Positions 53,664 through 63,887 are shown, numbered from the stretch's first letter. The stretch: 64,000 nt of DNA from Aromatoleum petrolei (GCF_017894385.1 NZ_CP059560.1:1922001-1986000), one strand, 5' to 3'. Numbers and translations are program-made. Notes: generated by a model from the sequence alone, not told the origin.

Positions 53664-53703
53664 CCTTCCCGCAGGGACGCCCCGACGCCGGGGCTCGTGC
53701 GGA

Positions 53704-54411
53704 TCAGCGCGGCGCGATGACCTCGAGCGTCAACTCACCGACGCCGGCGACGACGCCATGCAGGCGGTCGCCGACAACGACCGGCCCGACGCCTTCCGGC
53801 GTTCCCGTGAAGATCAGGTCGCCCGCCTCCAGCCGATAATAGCGCGAGAAGAAGGCGATGATCTCGGGGATCGTCCAGATCATGTCGGACAGGTCGCCGC
53901 GCTGCCGCGTCTCGCCGTTGATGTCGAGACGGATCTCGCCGTCCTCGAGGATCCGCCCCGCGGCCGGGACGATTTGCGAGATCGGCGCCGCACAGTCGAA
54001 GGCTTTGCCGCTGTCCCACGGCCGACCGAGCACCTTCGCTTCGGCCTGCAGGTCACGACGCGTCATGTCCAGCCCCACGGCGTAACCCCAGATGCAGGCG
54101 CGCGCCGCTTCTGACGTCAGGTTGCTGCCTCCCGCCCCCAGGGCGACGACCAGTTCGATTTCGTGGTGCACGTCGCTGCTGGCCGGCGGATAGGGAAATT
54201 TTCCACAGCTGCCTGCGGCCACGGGCAACACGGCATCGGCCGGCTTGGTGAAGAAGAACGGCGCCTCACGGGTCGGATCCCCGCCCATTTCGCGCGCATG
54301 CGCCGCGTAGTTGCGAGCGATGCAGTAGATGCGCCGCACCGGGAACAGTCCGCCCCCCGCGACGGGTATGGCGGGACGCGGGGCGGGCTCGATCACATAG
54401 GTTTCGGACAT
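53704..54411 (-). CDS. Fumarylacetoacetate hydrolase-family protein (fumarylpyruvate hydrolase-like)
   Basis: This is a 235-residue FAH-fold hydrolase. IYCIARNYAAHAREMG, FTKPADAVLP, the metal-binding HHEIELVVALG and a later GKAFDCAAPISQI are typical of small FAH enzymes (fumarylpyruvate or acylpyruvate hydrolases). A Mg ion is expected at the two Glu and the Asp. The start MSETYVIEP is supported by GGAG upstream. No aromatic catabolism genes are adjacent, so the substrate is open. Confidence 0.85.
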   Translation of the reverse strand: MSETYVIEPAPRPAIPVAGGGLFPVRRIYCIARNYAAHAREMGGDPTREAPFFFTKPADAVLPVAAGSCGKFPYPPASSDVHHEIELVVALGAGGSNLTSEAARACIWGYAVGLDMTRRDLQAEAKVLGRPWDSGKAFDCAAPISQIVPAAGRILEDGEIRLDINGETRQRGDLSDMIWTIPEIIAFFSRYYRLEAGDLIFTGTPEGVGPVVVGDRLHGVVAGVGELTLEVIAPR

Positions 54412-54552
54412 CTCTCGTTTCTCCATAATCTGCCGCGGACTTCCGCCCCCCTCCCCCGACCGGGGAACGGAGAATGGAAGGCCCCGGGGTCGACACATGA
54501 CGGGTGGCGATCAGAACACAGGGGAGTTGACCGGGCAAGCGTCCGATGTTGT

Positions 54553-54571
54553 AATGCGAATCGTTCCTATT
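54553..54571. promoter_or_regulatory. Fur box upstream of hemP
   Basis: AATGCGAATCGTTCCTATT agrees with the usual inverted Fur pattern AATGAGAATCATTCTTATT at 16 of 19 positions. It ends 18 bp before the hemP start. Confidence 0.72.
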
Positions 54572-54589
54572 TGCTTTATCGCTCACACC

Positions 54590-54793
54590 ATGCAGGCACA
54601 GGACGATCCGCATTGCCCCGCTTCACTTTCCGCCGACGCCGCGCCGCACATCCGCGACGTACGTCAATCTGGCGGCGAGGTGATCCCCAGCGAACGGCTG
54701 CTCCTCGGTCAGTCCTGCGTGACGATCGACCATGACGGCACCCATTACGTGCTGCGCGCGACGCGTGCCGGCAAATTGATCCTGACGAAGTAA
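54590..54793 (+). CDS. hemP: Hemin uptake protein HemP
   Basis: This is a 67-residue protein. The family pattern SERLLLGQSCVTIDHDGTHYVLRATRAGKLILTK (shown in part: LLLGQSCVTIDHDG, then YVLRATRAGKLILTK) is characteristic of HemP. The start MQAQDDPHC is preferred over an upstream in-frame ATG that lies within the Fur-box region. Iron control is indicated by the Fur-like site. It starts a run of iron genes (bfd, bfr, tonB). Confidence 0.85.
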   Translation: MQAQDDPHCPASLSADAAPHIRDVRQSGGEVIPSERLLLGQSCVTIDHDGTHYVLRATRAGKLILTK

Positions 54794-54836
54794 TCGGCAT
54801 CCAACACCACGACAAACGGAACAACGAGGCTAGACT

Positions 54837-55073
54837 ATGTATGTCTGCATCTGCAACGCAGTGACCGAGCGCCACATCGGCGAGGCCGTCAGCGAAGGCG
54901 TCTCGACCTTGCGCGAACTGCGGACCCGGCTGGGCGTCGCAGGCGAATGCGGGCGTTGTGCAACCTGCGCGCGCGACTGCCTGCGTACTGCGATGGCGGA
55001 ACAGACGACGACCGCGAAACCGGCCATCGCCGCGTTCGTGCCCTCGTATTCCCTGGCAGTGGAGGCCGTATGA
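54837..55073 (+). CDS. bfd: Bacterioferritin-associated ferredoxin
   Basis: This is a 78-residue [2Fe-2S] protein. Cluster cysteines lie in [14 protein letters not shown] (C4, C6) and CGRCATC (C38, C41 region). Bfd reduces bacterioferritin so that stored iron can leave. The stop overlaps the bfr start (ATGA). Confidence 0.9.
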   Translation: MYVCICNAVTERHIGEAVSEGVSTLRELRTRLGVAGECGRCATCARDCLRTAMAEQTTTAKPAIAAFVPSYSLAVEAV

Positions 55074-55546
55074 AAGGCGACAAGAAAGTCATTCAATACC
55101 TCAACAAGCAGCTGACCATCGAACTCACGGCGATCAACCAGTACTTCCTGCATGCACGCATGTACAAGAACTGGGGCCTGGGAAAACTCGGCCATCACGA
55201 GTACGAAGAGTCGATCGAGGAGATGAAACACGCCGACAAGCTGATCGAGCGCGTGCTGTTCCTCGAGGGACTGCCCAACCTGCAGAACCTCAACAAGCTG
55301 CTGATCGGCGAGAACGTTCCCGAATGCCTGCAGGGAGACCTCAAGCTCGAACAGGGCGGACGCACGGAGCTGATCGAGGCGATCGCGTACTGCGAGTCCT
55401 GTAAGGACTACGTGTCGCGGGAGGTCTTCGAGGAGATCCTCGAGGACACCGAGGAGCACATCGACTACCTGGAAACGCAACTCGAGCTGATCGACAAGGT
55501 CGGATTGCAGAATTACCTGCAGTCGCAGATGGGCGACGCGAGCTGA
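55070..55546 (+). CDS. bfr: Bacterioferritin
   Basis: This is a 158-residue haem-containing ferritin that stores iron. The ferroxidase residues E18, E51 and H54 are visible. The haem ligand M52 lies in [19 protein letters not shown]. The four-helix bundle pattern is complete. The start [11 protein letters not shown] overlaps the bfd stop, and the pair is translationally coupled. Confidence 0.96.
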   Translation: MKGDKKVIQYLNKQLTIELTAINQYFLHARMYKNWGLGKLGHHEYEESIEEMKHADKLIERVLFLEGLPNLQNLNKLLIGENVPECLQGDLKLEQGGRTELIEAIAYCESCKDYVSREVFEEILEDTEEHIDYLETQLELIDKVGLQNYLQSQMGDAS

Positions 55547-55598
55547 CGCACCGCCATGCGCGCCGGCACCGCCGTGTCGGCGCGCACCAACACCGCAA

Positions 55599-55650
55599 GC
55601 CAGTTCTCCCGCAGAACGAGCCAGCGTCAATGATCGAACGGAGAACTGGC
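55599..55650. promoter_or_regulatory. Inverted repeat upstream of a small reading frame
   Basis: GCCAGTTCTCC (55599-55609) and GGAGAACTGGC (55640-55650) are exact inverse copies 30 nt apart. The second arm carries the only GGAG before the ATG at 55655. A stem could hide that site; a terminator for bfr is less likely as no T-tract follows. Confidence 0.42.
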
Positions 55651-55654
55651 AAGC

Positions 55655-55780
55655 ATGCATACCCGAACCGGGGGTGAATTCACCGATCCGTCGCAGCGGC
55701 ACGGCCCCGCCTTTGCCGCGCACCGCCTGGCCTTGTACGTGGCGTTCGCAGCGCTGCTCATCGATCAGCTGATCCGCTGA
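55655..55780 (+). CDS. Predicted 41-residue membrane peptide
   Basis: This short reading frame starts ATG CAT ACC and ends TGA at 55780, just before tonB. The product has a polar N-terminus and one hydrophobic segment (LALYVAFAALLIDQLIR). The only GGAG is 12 nt before the ATG and falls in a hairpin arm. No family is known to me. It may be real because of position and the membrane-like end, or be chance. Confidence 0.35.
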   Translation: MHTRTGGEFTDPSQRHGPAFAAHRLALYVAFAALLIDQLIR

Positions 55781-55803
55781 CCGCTGGACCAGTCCAGCAC
55801 CAC

Positions 55804-56601
55804 ATGGCCCATTCCCACGCCCTGCCTTCGGCGCCCTTCACGCCGCCAGCGTCCCCCTCTGGGCGTCGGCCGCTCAGCTTCGCGCCGCCGCGCGAAACGC
55901 CGCCCCTTGCACCCGCCACCGCGCGCGTAGCACGCGGAGGCCGCCGCGAGCGGACGCTGCTCCTGGTGCTGGTCGTGCTTGCCCACGTCGCAGGCCTCGC
56001 CACCGTGGCGCAGCTTGTCCGCCAACCCGACACCGTGAAGGAAACTCCGATCTCGGTGGCATTGATCGAACTGCCCGTGCCCTTGCCGACCGTGGCGCCG
56101 CCTCCGCCCCGGCCGGTCGTCGAACCGCCGCCGAAGCCGACCCCGCGCCCGCAGCCGCGCGCACCCAAGCCCGCGCCCAAGGTGGTGACGGAGGCGCCGA
56201 CTGCGATTCGTGCCGAAACGCCCCCACTGGCACCCCCGGAACCGGTTCGCGAGGCTGCCGCGCCGACGCCGCCCGCGCCACCGGCGCGTCCCGCCCCCGA
56301 GGCGCCGCCGGCGGTCATCGCCGCGCGCTTCGACGCCGCCTACCTGAACAACCCCGCCCCCGCCTACCCGCCCCTGTCGCGCCGCATGCGCGAGGAGGGC
56401 AAGGTGATGCTGCGCGTGCAGGTCACGGCGGAGGGCTTGCCCGCACAGGTCGATCTGGCGGAAAGTTCCGGCTTCGCACGCCTCGATGCCGCTGCCCGCG
56501 AAGCGGTGCAGCGTTGGCGCTTCGTGCCGGCGAAACAGGGCGCGCAGCCCGTCGCCGCCGCGGTCATCGTCCCCATCGTCTTCAAACTCGAAGGAAACTG
56601 A
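55804..56601 (+). CDS. tonB: Energy transducer TonB
   Basis: This is a 265-residue TonB. A cytoplasmic N-terminus of about 50 residues leads to one transmembrane helix (LLLVLVVLAHVAGLATVAQL). A Pro-rich spacer with Lys-Pro and Glu-Pro runs follows. The C-terminal domain (about 185-265) has NPAPAYPPLSRRMREEGKV and AVQRWRFVPAKQG. It drives iron-complex uptake through outer-membrane receptors. exbB starts 2 bp after the stop. Confidence 0.92.
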   Translation: MAHSHALPSAPFTPPASPSGRRPLSFAPPRETPPLAPATARVARGGRRERTLLLVLVVLAHVAGLATVAQLVRQPDTVKETPISVALIELPVPLPTVAPPPPRPVVEPPPKPTPRPQPRAPKPAPKVVTEAPTAIRAETPPLAPPEPVREAAAPTPPAPPARPAPEAPPAVIAARFDAAYLNNPAPAYPPLSRRMREEGKVMLRVQVTAEGLPAQVDLAESSGFARLDAAAREAVQRWRFVPAKQGAQPVAAAVIVPIVFKLEGN

Positions 56602-56603
56602 AC

Positions 56604-57359
56604 ATGCTCACCGACACTTTCGGGCTGTCCCACCTTTGGGCCCAGTCGGATATCGTCATCAAACTCGTTGCCTTCACCCTCGTGGTGATGTCGGTGGCGA
56701 GCTGGTATCTGATCGCCGTGCGCACCACGCGCCAGTTGCGCGCCCGCCGCTTCGACAGCGCGGTCGAGGGCTTCTGGAGCGCGGCCAATCTCGACGACGG
56801 CCTGCGCCGCGTGTCGCAGATCGCGCCGGACTCGCCCTTCGAGGCGCTTGCGCGCCAGGGGGCGGCGGCCGCCGAGCACCTGCGTCGCCACACGGCCGCG
56901 GACACGCTGGGCGGCAAGCTCGACGCCGACGAATTCGTCACGCGCGCGCTGCGCAAGTCGATCGCCCTGTCGACCGCCCAGCTCGAATCGGGACTCACGG
57001 TGCTCGCCTCCATCGGCTCGACCGCGCCCTTCATCGGCCTGTTCGGCACGGTGTGGGGCATCTACCACGCCCTGATCGGCATCAGCACCTCGGGCGCGGC
57101 GACGATCGACAAGGTTGCCGGCCCCGTGGGCGAGGCGCTGATCATGACGGCCTTCGGCCTGTTCGTCGCGATCCCGGCCGTGCTCGCATATAACGCTTTC
57201 ACGCGAGCGAACCGGCTCGAACTCTCAGAACTCGACGCCTTTGCGCACGACCTGCTGGCGTGGTTCACGACCGGGACGCGCCTTGCGAGCGCGCCGGCCG
57301 AACAGACTCCGCGCGCCGCGGCGCCCGCCGCCGCGGCCAAGCTCGCGGGAGCGGCGTGA
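56604..57359 (+). CDS. exbB: Biopolymer transport protein ExbB
   Basis: This is a 251-residue proton-channel subunit of the TonB motor. Three helices are visible. The MotA/TolQ/ExbB signature GSTAPFIGLFGTVWGIYHAL and VAGPVGEALIMTAFGLFVAIPAVLAYN are clear. The start at MLTDTFGLS follows tonB directly. The stop shares one base with the exbD start. TolQ identity is less likely because the partner gene is tonB. Confidence 0.92.
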   Translation: MLTDTFGLSHLWAQSDIVIKLVAFTLVVMSVASWYLIAVRTTRQLRARRFDSAVEGFWSAANLDDGLRRVSQIAPDSPFEALARQGAAAAEHLRRHTAADTLGGKLDADEFVTRALRKSIALSTAQLESGLTVLASIGSTAPFIGLFGTVWGIYHALIGISTSGAATIDKVAGPVGEALIMTAFGLFVAIPAVLAYNAFTRANRLELSELDAFAHDLLAWFTTGTRLASAPAEQTPRAAAPAAAAKLAGAA

Positions 57360-57775
57360 TGGCTTTCGGCAGCTTCAACGAGCAGGGCGGCTCAGCCCCG
57401 ATGAGCGAGATCAACATGGTCCCCCTCATCGACGTGATGCTGGTGCTGCTGATCGTGTTCATGATCACCGCGCCACTGCTCACGCATTCGGTCAAGATCG
57501 ACCTGCCGACGGCGGCGAGCCAGGCCAGCAACGAGAAGCCAGACACGGTGACGCTGGCGCTCGACGCAGCCGGCGCGCTGTACTGGAACGACCAGAAGAT
57601 CGGCGACGACGAACTCGCCGCGCGACTCGCAGCGGCTGCAGCGCAGCCGGTGCAGCCCGAGCTGCATCTGCGCGCCGACCGCGAGACGCGCTACCAGAAA
57701 CTGGCCGAGATCATGTCGGCGGCACGCACCGCAGGCATCCAGAAGATGGGTTTCATCACCGTTCCCGAGCACTAA
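57359..57775 (+). CDS. exbD: Biopolymer transport protein ExbD
   Basis: This is a 138-residue protein. A short cytoplasmic start leads to one transmembrane helix (INMVPLIDVMLVLLIVFMI) with the functional Asp (PLIDVMLV) of the proton path. The periplasmic domain holds HLRADRETRYQKLAEIM. It completes the TonB-ExbB-ExbD motor. A hairpin follows the stop. Confidence 0.92.
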   Translation: MAFGSFNEQGGSAPMSEINMVPLIDVMLVLLIVFMITAPLLTHSVKIDLPTAASQASNEKPDTVTLALDAAGALYWNDQKIGDDELAARLAAAAAQPVQPELHLRADRETRYQKLAEIMSAARTAGIQKMGFITVPEH

Positions 57776-57777
57776 CC

Positions 57778-57810
57778 GACGGGGGCCGCCAGGCCCCCGT
57801 CGCGCGTTTC
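57778..57810 (+). terminator. Probable terminator of tonB-exbB-exbD
   Basis: A perfect 10-bp stem, GACGGGGGCC / GGCCCCCGTC with loop GCCA, starts 2 bp after the exbD stop codon. The following sequence has only a weak T-run, so termination may be partial. Confidence 0.6.
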
Positions 57811-58058
57811 ACCCCCGCCCCCTCTCCCGCAAGCCCCCGTCTCGCAGCAGAAGCTGCTGCCGGGAACCCTGCGCTGCAATACGATACAAAGCAGCAGCGC
57901 ACATTCGCTATGCTTGCGCCGAGCTGCATGCCGGATCCCCGCGACTCCAGCGCAGCGGAATATCCGGATATCCATTTGCCAACCCGTGGCGCAGCGGGGG
58001 AAGATTCGCCGCGATGCGCCACAATCCGCCACAATCAAAGTACCTGTCGAACGAAAAC

Positions 58059-59360
58059 ATGACTTCATCCCCCGCGTCCAAGCCGCGCCGACTGCGCCGC
58101 GCCGTGATTGCCCTGGTCACCCTGGGCGTGCTCGGAACGGGCGGCTGGTTTGCATGGACCAAGTATTTCTCGCCACCGGACGAATCGGCGCGCTACCAGT
58201 TCGCGACCGTGACGCGCGGCGACATCGAGGATGTCGTCACGGCCACCGGCACGCTGCAGCCGCGCGACTATGTCGACGTCGGCGCCCAGGTGTCGGGCCA
58301 GCTGAAGAAGATCCACGTCGAGGTCGGCTCGGAGGTGAAGGCAGGCGACCTGCTCGCCGAGATCGACCCCATCGTGCTGCAGAGCCGCGTCGATGCGACC
58401 CGCGCACAACTGCGCAACCTGCGCGCGCAGCTGATGGACCGCGAGGCGAGCCGCACGCTCGCCGATGTGCAGGTGAAGCGCCAGCGCAACCTGATGGCCG
58501 AGGACGCCACCACGCGCGAGAGTCTGCAGAATGCCGAAGCGGCGCTGCAGTCGGCTCAGGCGCAGGTCGAGTCGATCAAGGCGCAGATCGACCAGACCGA
58601 GTCGAACCTGCGCGCGGACGAGGCCAACCTGAACTACGCACGCATCTACGCGCCGATGGCGGGCACCGTGGTGTCAATCACCGCGCGCCAGGGCCAGACG
58701 CTGATCGCGAGCCAGCAGGCGCCCGTCATCCTGCGCGTCGCCGACCTGTCGACCATGACTGTGCAGACCCAGGTATCGGAAGCGGACGTGAGCCGCCTGC
58801 GCCTGGGCATGGACGCCTACTTCACGATCCTCGGCGGCGAAGGGCGACGCTGGGAGGGTAAGCTGCGCAAGATCGAACCCACCCCGGTGGTGCAGAACAA
58901 CGTCGTGCTCTACAACGCGCTGTTCGACGTCTCCAACCCCAACCAGGCGCTGATGACGCAGATGACGGCGCAGGTGTTCTTCATCGTCGCATCGGCCAAG
59001 GACACGCTGCTGGTGCCGATGTCGGCGCTCGCGGCGGGACGCGGCGAACGCCTGAAGACGGCGGCGACGGGCGGGGAGGCACGCTCCGCGGGAGATCCGG
59101 GTGCCGGCAAGGCCGCGGCGGACGCGCCGAAAGCGCCCGACGCGAAGAAGGGCGCAGGGCGCGCGCCGCGTACCGTGACGATCAAGATCGCCCCGGCCGA
59201 AGGGCCGCTGCAGGACCGCCAGGTGGAGATCGGCGTGCGCAGCCGCATCCATGCTCAGGTGCTGTCCGGCCTCGAGGAAGGGGAGCGGGTGGTGTCCGGC
59301 ATGGCCCCCGCGGACAAGGGCGGCAACGGCAGCGGGCCGCGCCGCACGCCACGCATATGA
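58059..59360 (+). CDS. macA: MacA-type periplasmic efflux adaptor
   Basis: This is a 433-residue RND/ABC-type membrane fusion protein. One N-terminal helix ([19 protein letters not shown]) is followed by lipoyl halves ([35 protein letters not shown]), a helical hairpin and the barrel domains. A low-complexity Ala/Gly/Lys insertion (about 325-375) interrupts the C-terminal part. The start MTSSPASK is chosen by protein logic; an in-frame ATG at 58014 has a better purine run upstream. The stop overlaps the macB start (ATGA). Confidence 0.87.
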   Translation: MTSSPASKPRRLRRAVIALVTLGVLGTGGWFAWTKYFSPPDESARYQFATVTRGDIEDVVTATGTLQPRDYVDVGAQVSGQLKKIHVEVGSEVKAGDLLAEIDPIVLQSRVDATRAQLRNLRAQLMDREASRTLADVQVKRQRNLMAEDATTRESLQNAEAALQSAQAQVESIKAQIDQTESNLRADEANLNYARIYAPMAGTVVSITARQGQTLIASQQAPVILRVADLSTMTVQTQVSEADVSRLRLGMDAYFTILGGEGRRWEGKLRKIEPTPVVQNNVVLYNALFDVSNPNQALMTQMTAQVFFIVASAKDTLLVPMSALAAGRGERLKTAATGGEARSAGDPGAGKAAADAPKAPDAKKGAGRAPRTVTIKIAPAEGPLQDRQVEIGVRSRIHAQVLSGLEEGERVVSGMAPADKGGNGSGPRRTPRI

Positions 59361-61345
59361 AAGCCGAACCGCAGATCGCCGGCCTGGATGCGGATTCGCC
59401 ACGGCGCCAGCCCTCAGGCGAGCCGCTGATCGAGCTGTCGGGCATCACCAAGACCTTCCGCACCGGCGAGCTTGCCGTCGAGGTGCTGCACGGCATCGAC
59501 CTGACGATCTATCCGGGCGAGTTCGTCGCCATCGTTGGCAGCTCGGGGTCGGGCAAGTCAACGCTGATGAACATCCTCGGCTGCCTCGACCGCCCGACCA
59601 GCGGCACCTACCGGTTCATGGGGCGGGACGTCGCCGGGTTCGACCGCGACGAGCTGGCACGCCTGCGGCGCGAGACCTTCGGCTTCGTGTTCCAGAGCTA
59701 CAACCTGATCGGCGGCGCCAGTGCGCGCGAGAACGTCGAGGTGCCGGCGGTCTATTCCGGCATGCCGCCGCCCGAACGCCACGCGCGCGCGACGGAACTG
59801 CTGACGACGCTGGGCCTCGGCGAACGCACGAAGAACCGCCCCAGCCAGCTCTCCGGCGGCCAGCAGCAACGCGTGTCGATTGCGCGCGCGCTGATGAACG
59901 GCGGGCGCGTGATCCTCGCCGACGAGCCGACCGGCGCGCTCGACAGCAAGAGCGGCGCCGAGGTGATGCAGCTGCTGCGCGAGCTCTCCGCGGCGGGGCA
60001 CACGATCATCCTGATCACGCACGAACGCGAGGTCGCCGACCAGGCACAGCGCATCATCGAGATCCGTGACGGCAACGTCGTGTCCGACCCGGGCCCGCGT
60101 CCGCCCGCGGGCCCCGAACCCGACTTCGCGCCGCACATCGACCGCACCTCGCACCTGTCGGACCTGGTCGAAGCGACGCGCACGGCGCTGCGGGCACTGC
60201 GCGCCAACCTGTTCCGCGCCGCGCTGACGCTGCTCGGCATCGTCATCGGCGTCGCCGCGGTGATCGCGATGCTCGCAATCGGCGACGGTGCCAAGCAGGA
60301 CGTCATCGACCGCATCAGCTCGATGGGCACCAACCTCCTGACGGTGCGGCCGGGCGCACCGAACCAGCGCGGCCGGGACACCACCGCGACGCTGGTGCGC
60401 GAGGACGTGGAAGCCATCCTCGAGCTTCCCAACGTCCTCGCCGCAGTGCCGGAACAGAGCACCGGCGTGACAGTGCGCCACGGCAACGCCGACCACCGCA
60501 CGTCCGCCACGGCGACGGGCGCCGACTACACGATCGCGCGCGACTGGCCGCTCGCGCAGGGCACTTTCTTCAGTGCAGCCGACGAGCGACGCTTTGCGAC
60601 GGTCACCGTCATCGGCCAGACGGTGGCGAAGGCCCTGTTCGGCGACGAGGATCCGATCGGCAAATACGTGCTCGTGAACAACCTCGTATTCCAAGTGGTC
60701 GGGGTGATGGGGCCGATGGGTGCGACGCCGTGGGGCTCCGACCAGGACGACGTGATCTTCGTGCCCTTCACCACCGGCAGCCTGCGCCTCACGGGCCAGC
60801 GCCACCTGCGCAGTGCCATCGTCGCGGTGGAGGACGTCAACCAGATCGACGACACGCAGGAGGCCGTGCGCGCGCTGCTGCAGACGCGCCATTCGGGCGT
60901 CGAGGACTTCCAGATCCGCAACATGGCGCAGGTGATCGAGAACGTATCGGAAACGCAGAACACCCTGACCGTGCTGCTCGGCACCGTCGCGGCGATTTCC
61001 CTGCTGGTGGGCGGCATCGGCGTCATGAACATCATGCTGGTGTCGGTCACCGAGCGCACGCGCGAGATCGGCATCCGCATGGCGACCGGCGCGCGCATGA
61101 AGAACATCCTGCAACAGTTCCTGATCGAGGCGCTGGTGGTGTCCGCGCTGGGCGGGCTGATCGGGGTGGTCGTCGGCCTCGGCTCCGCGGCAGTGATCGA
61201 GGCCTTCGACAAGCCTGTCGTGTATTCGCTGCCCCCCGTACTGCTCGCCTTCGGTTGCGCTTTCGCCACCGGCCTGATCTTCGGTTACCTGCCCGCGCGC
61301 AAGGCAGCCCGCCTCGACCCGGTGGTTGCCCTTGCGTCGGAGTGA
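59357..61345 (+). CDS. macB: MacB-type ABC efflux transporter
   Basis: This is a 662-residue fused ABC transporter. The N-terminal ATPase has Walker [10 protein letters not shown] (about 59-67), signature [15 protein letters not shown] and Walker [16 protein letters not shown]. Four helices and a large periplasmic domain (about 300-530) follow, with the MacB/FtsX core [24 protein letters not shown]. With MacA and an outer-membrane factor it exports macrolides, peptides or siderophores; the substrate is unknown here. Confidence 0.93.
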   Translation: MKAEPQIAGLDADSPRRQPSGEPLIELSGITKTFRTGELAVEVLHGIDLTIYPGEFVAIVGSSGSGKSTLMNILGCLDRPTSGTYRFMGRDVAGFDRDELARLRRETFGFVFQSYNLIGGASARENVEVPAVYSGMPPPERHARATELLTTLGLGERTKNRPSQLSGGQQQRVSIARALMNGGRVILADEPTGALDSKSGAEVMQLLRELSAAGHTIILITHEREVADQAQRIIEIRDGNVVSDPGPRPPAGPEPDFAPHIDRTSHLSDLVEATRTALRALRANLFRAALTLLGIVIGVAAVIAMLAIGDGAKQDVIDRISSMGTNLLTVRPGAPNQRGRDTTATLVREDVEAILELPNVLAAVPEQSTGVTVRHGNADHRTSATATGADYTIARDWPLAQGTFFSAADERRFATVTVIGQTVAKALFGDEDPIGKYVLVNNLVFQVVGVMGPMGATPWGSDQDDVIFVPFTTGSLRLTGQRHLRSAIVAVEDVNQIDDTQEAVRALLQTRHSGVEDFQIRNMAQVIENVSETQNTLTVLLGTVAAISLLVGGIGVMNIMLVSVTERTREIGIRMATGARMKNILQQFLIEALVVSALGGLIGVVVGLGSAAVIEAFDKPVVYSLPPVLLAFGCAFATGLIFGYLPARKAARLDPVVALASE

Positions 61346-61352
61346 TCCCTCG

Positions 61353-62759
61353 ATGAGTCGCCCCCTCTCCTTTTCCGTCCGTTCGCGCCGCCTCGTGCCG
61401 GCGCTCGCAGCTTGCCTCGCCCTGTCCGCATGCGCGGTCACCGAGCCGGCGACGCGCGCCGACATGGCCCTCCCGGCCGCATGGGGCGAAGTCGCCAACG
61501 GCACCGAGCGCCCCGATCCGCAGTGGTGGCGCAGCTTCGGCTCGAACGAACTAGCCGCGCTGATCGCGACGGCCGTCTCGGACAACCCCGATTTCCGCGC
61601 CGCCGTCGAGCGCGTGCGCCAGGCCGAGATCGCGCTGCGCGTGGCCGGCGCATCCCTGCTGCCGGCTGCGAGCGTGAGCGCTGATTCCGGTTGGCGGCGC
61701 AGCGATGCGGGCGACGGCGCGCGTGCCGTCGATAGCGAATCGTCCGGTGCGAGCCTCGTCATCCGCTACGAAGTCGACCTGTGGGGGCGGCTCGCCGCAG
61801 GCGTGCGCGGCGCGGAGGCGAGCTTTTCAGTCAGCCGTCACGATCACGATGCGGCGCGCCTGACGCTGGTCGCGGGCGTCGCGAACACCTATTTCGAGCT
61901 GCTGGCCGCGCGCGAGCGGCTCGTCATCGCACGCGACAACCTCGCGATCGCCGAGCGCGTGTTCGGCATCGTCGAGACGCGCTACCGCAACGGCGCGGCG
62001 TCGGCCCTCGACGTGAGCCGCCAGCGCAGCACCGTGCTCGCGCAGCGCGCGGCCCTGCTGCCGCTCGAGACGCTGGAGCGACAGACCCGGAGCGCGCTGG
62101 CCTTGCTCGTGGGGCGCCCGCCACAGGACTTCCACGTCGAGGAAGAAGCGTTCGCATCGCTCGCCGTGCCGTCGGTCGCGCCCGGTCTGCCCGCCGAACT
62201 GCTCGCGCGCCGCCCCGACCTCGCCAGCGCCGAGGCCCAGCTCCTCGCGGCCGACGCCGACGTCGCGGCAGCGCGTGCAGCGCTGCTGCCGCGGATCGAA
62301 CTTTCCGGCTCTGCCGGCCTGGCCAGCACCGCCCTCTTGTCGTTGGCGAATCCCGCCAGCACCCTCGGCCTGACCGCGGGGCTCGCGCACACCCTGTTCG
62401 ACGGCGGGCGCCTGCGCAGCGACGTGGACGCAGCGCAATCGCGGAGACGCGCGCTGGTCGAGAACTACCGTTCGGCGGTGCATGTCGCGCTGAAGGAAGT
62501 GGAGGATGCGCTCGGCAGCGCCGACCGCGACCGCCGCCTCGAGGACAGCCAGCAGGAGATCCGGCGCGAAGCAGCACGCAGCCTGCGGCTGGCGGAGCTG
62601 CGCTACCGCGAAGGGGCGGATGAGCTGCTGACGGTGCTCGACGCGCAACGCACGCTGTTCCAGGCGCAGGACCAGCTCGCCCAACTCCGGCTCGCCCGCC
62701 TGACCGGCACCGTGGACCTCTACAAGGCGCTCGGCGGCGGCTGGTCCGTACCGGGCTGA
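61353..62759 (+). CDS. NodT-family outer-membrane efflux lipoprotein
   Basis: This is a 468-residue outer-membrane factor. A lipobox (LALSACAV) marks a lipoprotein. Two homologous helical/barrel halves contain [31 protein letters not shown] sequence at the start and [24 protein letters not shown] near the end. It follows macB after 7 bp and completes the tripartite pump. The start MSRPLSFSV at 61353 fits the signal peptide. Confidence 0.92.
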   Translation: MSRPLSFSVRSRRLVPALAACLALSACAVTEPATRADMALPAAWGEVANGTERPDPQWWRSFGSNELAALIATAVSDNPDFRAAVERVRQAEIALRVAGASLLPAASVSADSGWRRSDAGDGARAVDSESSGASLVIRYEVDLWGRLAAGVRGAEASFSVSRHDHDAARLTLVAGVANTYFELLAARERLVIARDNLAIAERVFGIVETRYRNGAASALDVSRQRSTVLAQRAALLPLETLERQTRSALALLVGRPPQDFHVEEEAFASLAVPSVAPGLPAELLARRPDLASAEAQLLAADADVAAARAALLPRIELSGSAGLASTALLSLANPASTLGLTAGLAHTLFDGGRLRSDVDAAQSRRRALVENYRSAVHVALKEVEDALGSADRDRRLEDSQQEIRREAARSLRLAELRYREGADELLTVLDAQRTLFQAQDQLAQLRLARLTGTVDLYKALGGGWSVPG

Positions 62760-62804
62760 TCGCACGTCCCCGGCCGGCCAGCTCCCCGCGCCTTCGGCGC
62801 GGAT

Positions 62805-62820
62805 CATGACGATTGTCATG
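62805..62820. promoter_or_regulatory. 16-bp dyad upstream of the FeeM-like gene
   Basis: CATGAC-GATT-GTCATG is a perfect 6-bp inverted repeat about 120 bp before the FeeM-like start and 45 bp after the efflux gene stop. It may bind a dimeric regulator. Which factor is unknown. Confidence 0.35.
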
Positions 62821-62940
62821 CACAAGATGGGAGCATATGCCGTTGTAGCGAGCCATGCCAGGCCATACCCTGTTGGTCGTAGGCGTGCCCCTGGCCTCAC
62901 CGGCCAGCGGCACGCGTTGCGAACACATGGGGAGGGCATC

Positions 62941-63711
62941 ATGTGGGCATCCGCTTTCGCTGATTCCGGCTACCGCGGCACGCACCATTCGCCGGGCAGC
63001 GTTCCGGTTCCCTGTGCGGCGAGTGCTGCGCACAAGGTTGCGTGTCGGGCCGCGATCAGTTCCGGTGTATGCGGCTACAAGTGCGGCCGGTACTGCTACG
63101 GGGTCGCCGGATGCAGCGTGCTTGCCCAGGTGCGCGCCCTGGTCGAACGGCTGTACGCGCGGCGCGGCTATCGGACGTCCTCGACGACGTCGCACGTGGA
63201 TTCGGCGCACCGCCTCGTGTTCGCCGGCGCCAACCGCGGGCAGGTGATCGCGACCATCACCTTGGGGCTCGATTCGCCCGCCGGGCTGCTCGTCGACGAG
63301 CTGTACGGCACGGAGATTGCCGTGTTCCGCCGGATGAAGCGCCGGATCTGCGAACTGTCGGCCTTCGCGGTCGACCCTCAGTACAGCTCGCAGGGCGTGC
63401 TCTCCGCACTGTTCCATCTCGCGTACCTGTACGGACGGACGCGGCACCGCGTCAGCGACGCCTTCATCGAGGTGAATCCCCGTCATGCGGGGTTCTACGA
63501 GCGACTGTTCCGCTTCCGCCGCATCGGCGAAGTCCGCCAGTGCCCGCGCGTGGAGGCCCCCGCCGTGCTGATGCACCTGGATCTCGAGCGTGTCGGCACC
63601 CACGACGTGTCGTCCGGCGAATCCGGCACGACGCTCGAACCGGTTCCCGGCGCGGACGCCATTGCGACCGCACGGACCGAGGCAGGCCATCCGGCCCTGA
63701 TGCACGACTGA
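62941..63711 (+). CDS. FeeM-like N-acyl amino acid synthase (GNAT / autoinducer-synthase fold)
   Basis: This is a 256-residue protein. The C-terminal two thirds (about 90-225) match FeeM-type enzymes: LGLDSPAGLLVDELYG, CELSAFAVDPQYSSQGVL and VNPRHAGFYERLFRFRRIG. FeeM joins acyl chains to amino acids using acyl-carrier protein. The N-terminal 60 residues contain six Cys (positions 25, 35, 44, 48, 52, 58) and have no family counterpart known to me. GGGAGGG 5 nt before ATG 62941 supports this start; a later GTG near 63118 would remove the Cys region. It stands downstream of an efflux operon that could export its product. Confidence 0.8.
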   Translation: MWASAFADSGYRGTHHSPGSVPVPCAASAAHKVACRAAISSGVCGYKCGRYCYGVAGCSVLAQVRALVERLYARRGYRTSSTTSHVDSAHRLVFAGANRGQVIATITLGLDSPAGLLVDELYGTEIAVFRRMKRRICELSAFAVDPQYSSQGVLSALFHLAYLYGRTRHRVSDAFIEVNPRHAGFYERLFRFRRIGEVRQCPRVEAPAVLMHLDLERVGTHDVSSGESGTTLEPVPGADAIATARTEAGHPALMHD

Positions 63712-63790
63712 CGAGCATCTCGCAGCACGCCCCACGGAGCGCCCGAACGCCGATCTCGTTCGGCCATCGCGCCGTCGTCACAATCTTTAT

Positions 63791-63821
63791 TGCGATTAAT
63801 TCTCATTGTCGTTATTATTTG
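63791..63821. promoter_or_regulatory. Fur-like AT-rich operator before the iron transporter
   Basis: The minus strand reads AATGAGAATTAATCGC, a run typical of Fur boxes, inside an AT-rich island in otherwise GC-rich DNA. It lies about 70 bp before the ATG at 63888. Confidence 0.6.
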
Positions 63822-63887
63822 CAACAGCATTCAACCAATCAGCGTATTCCCGATCATTTCCAGCATCCGCCAGATAGAGGAAACCTC

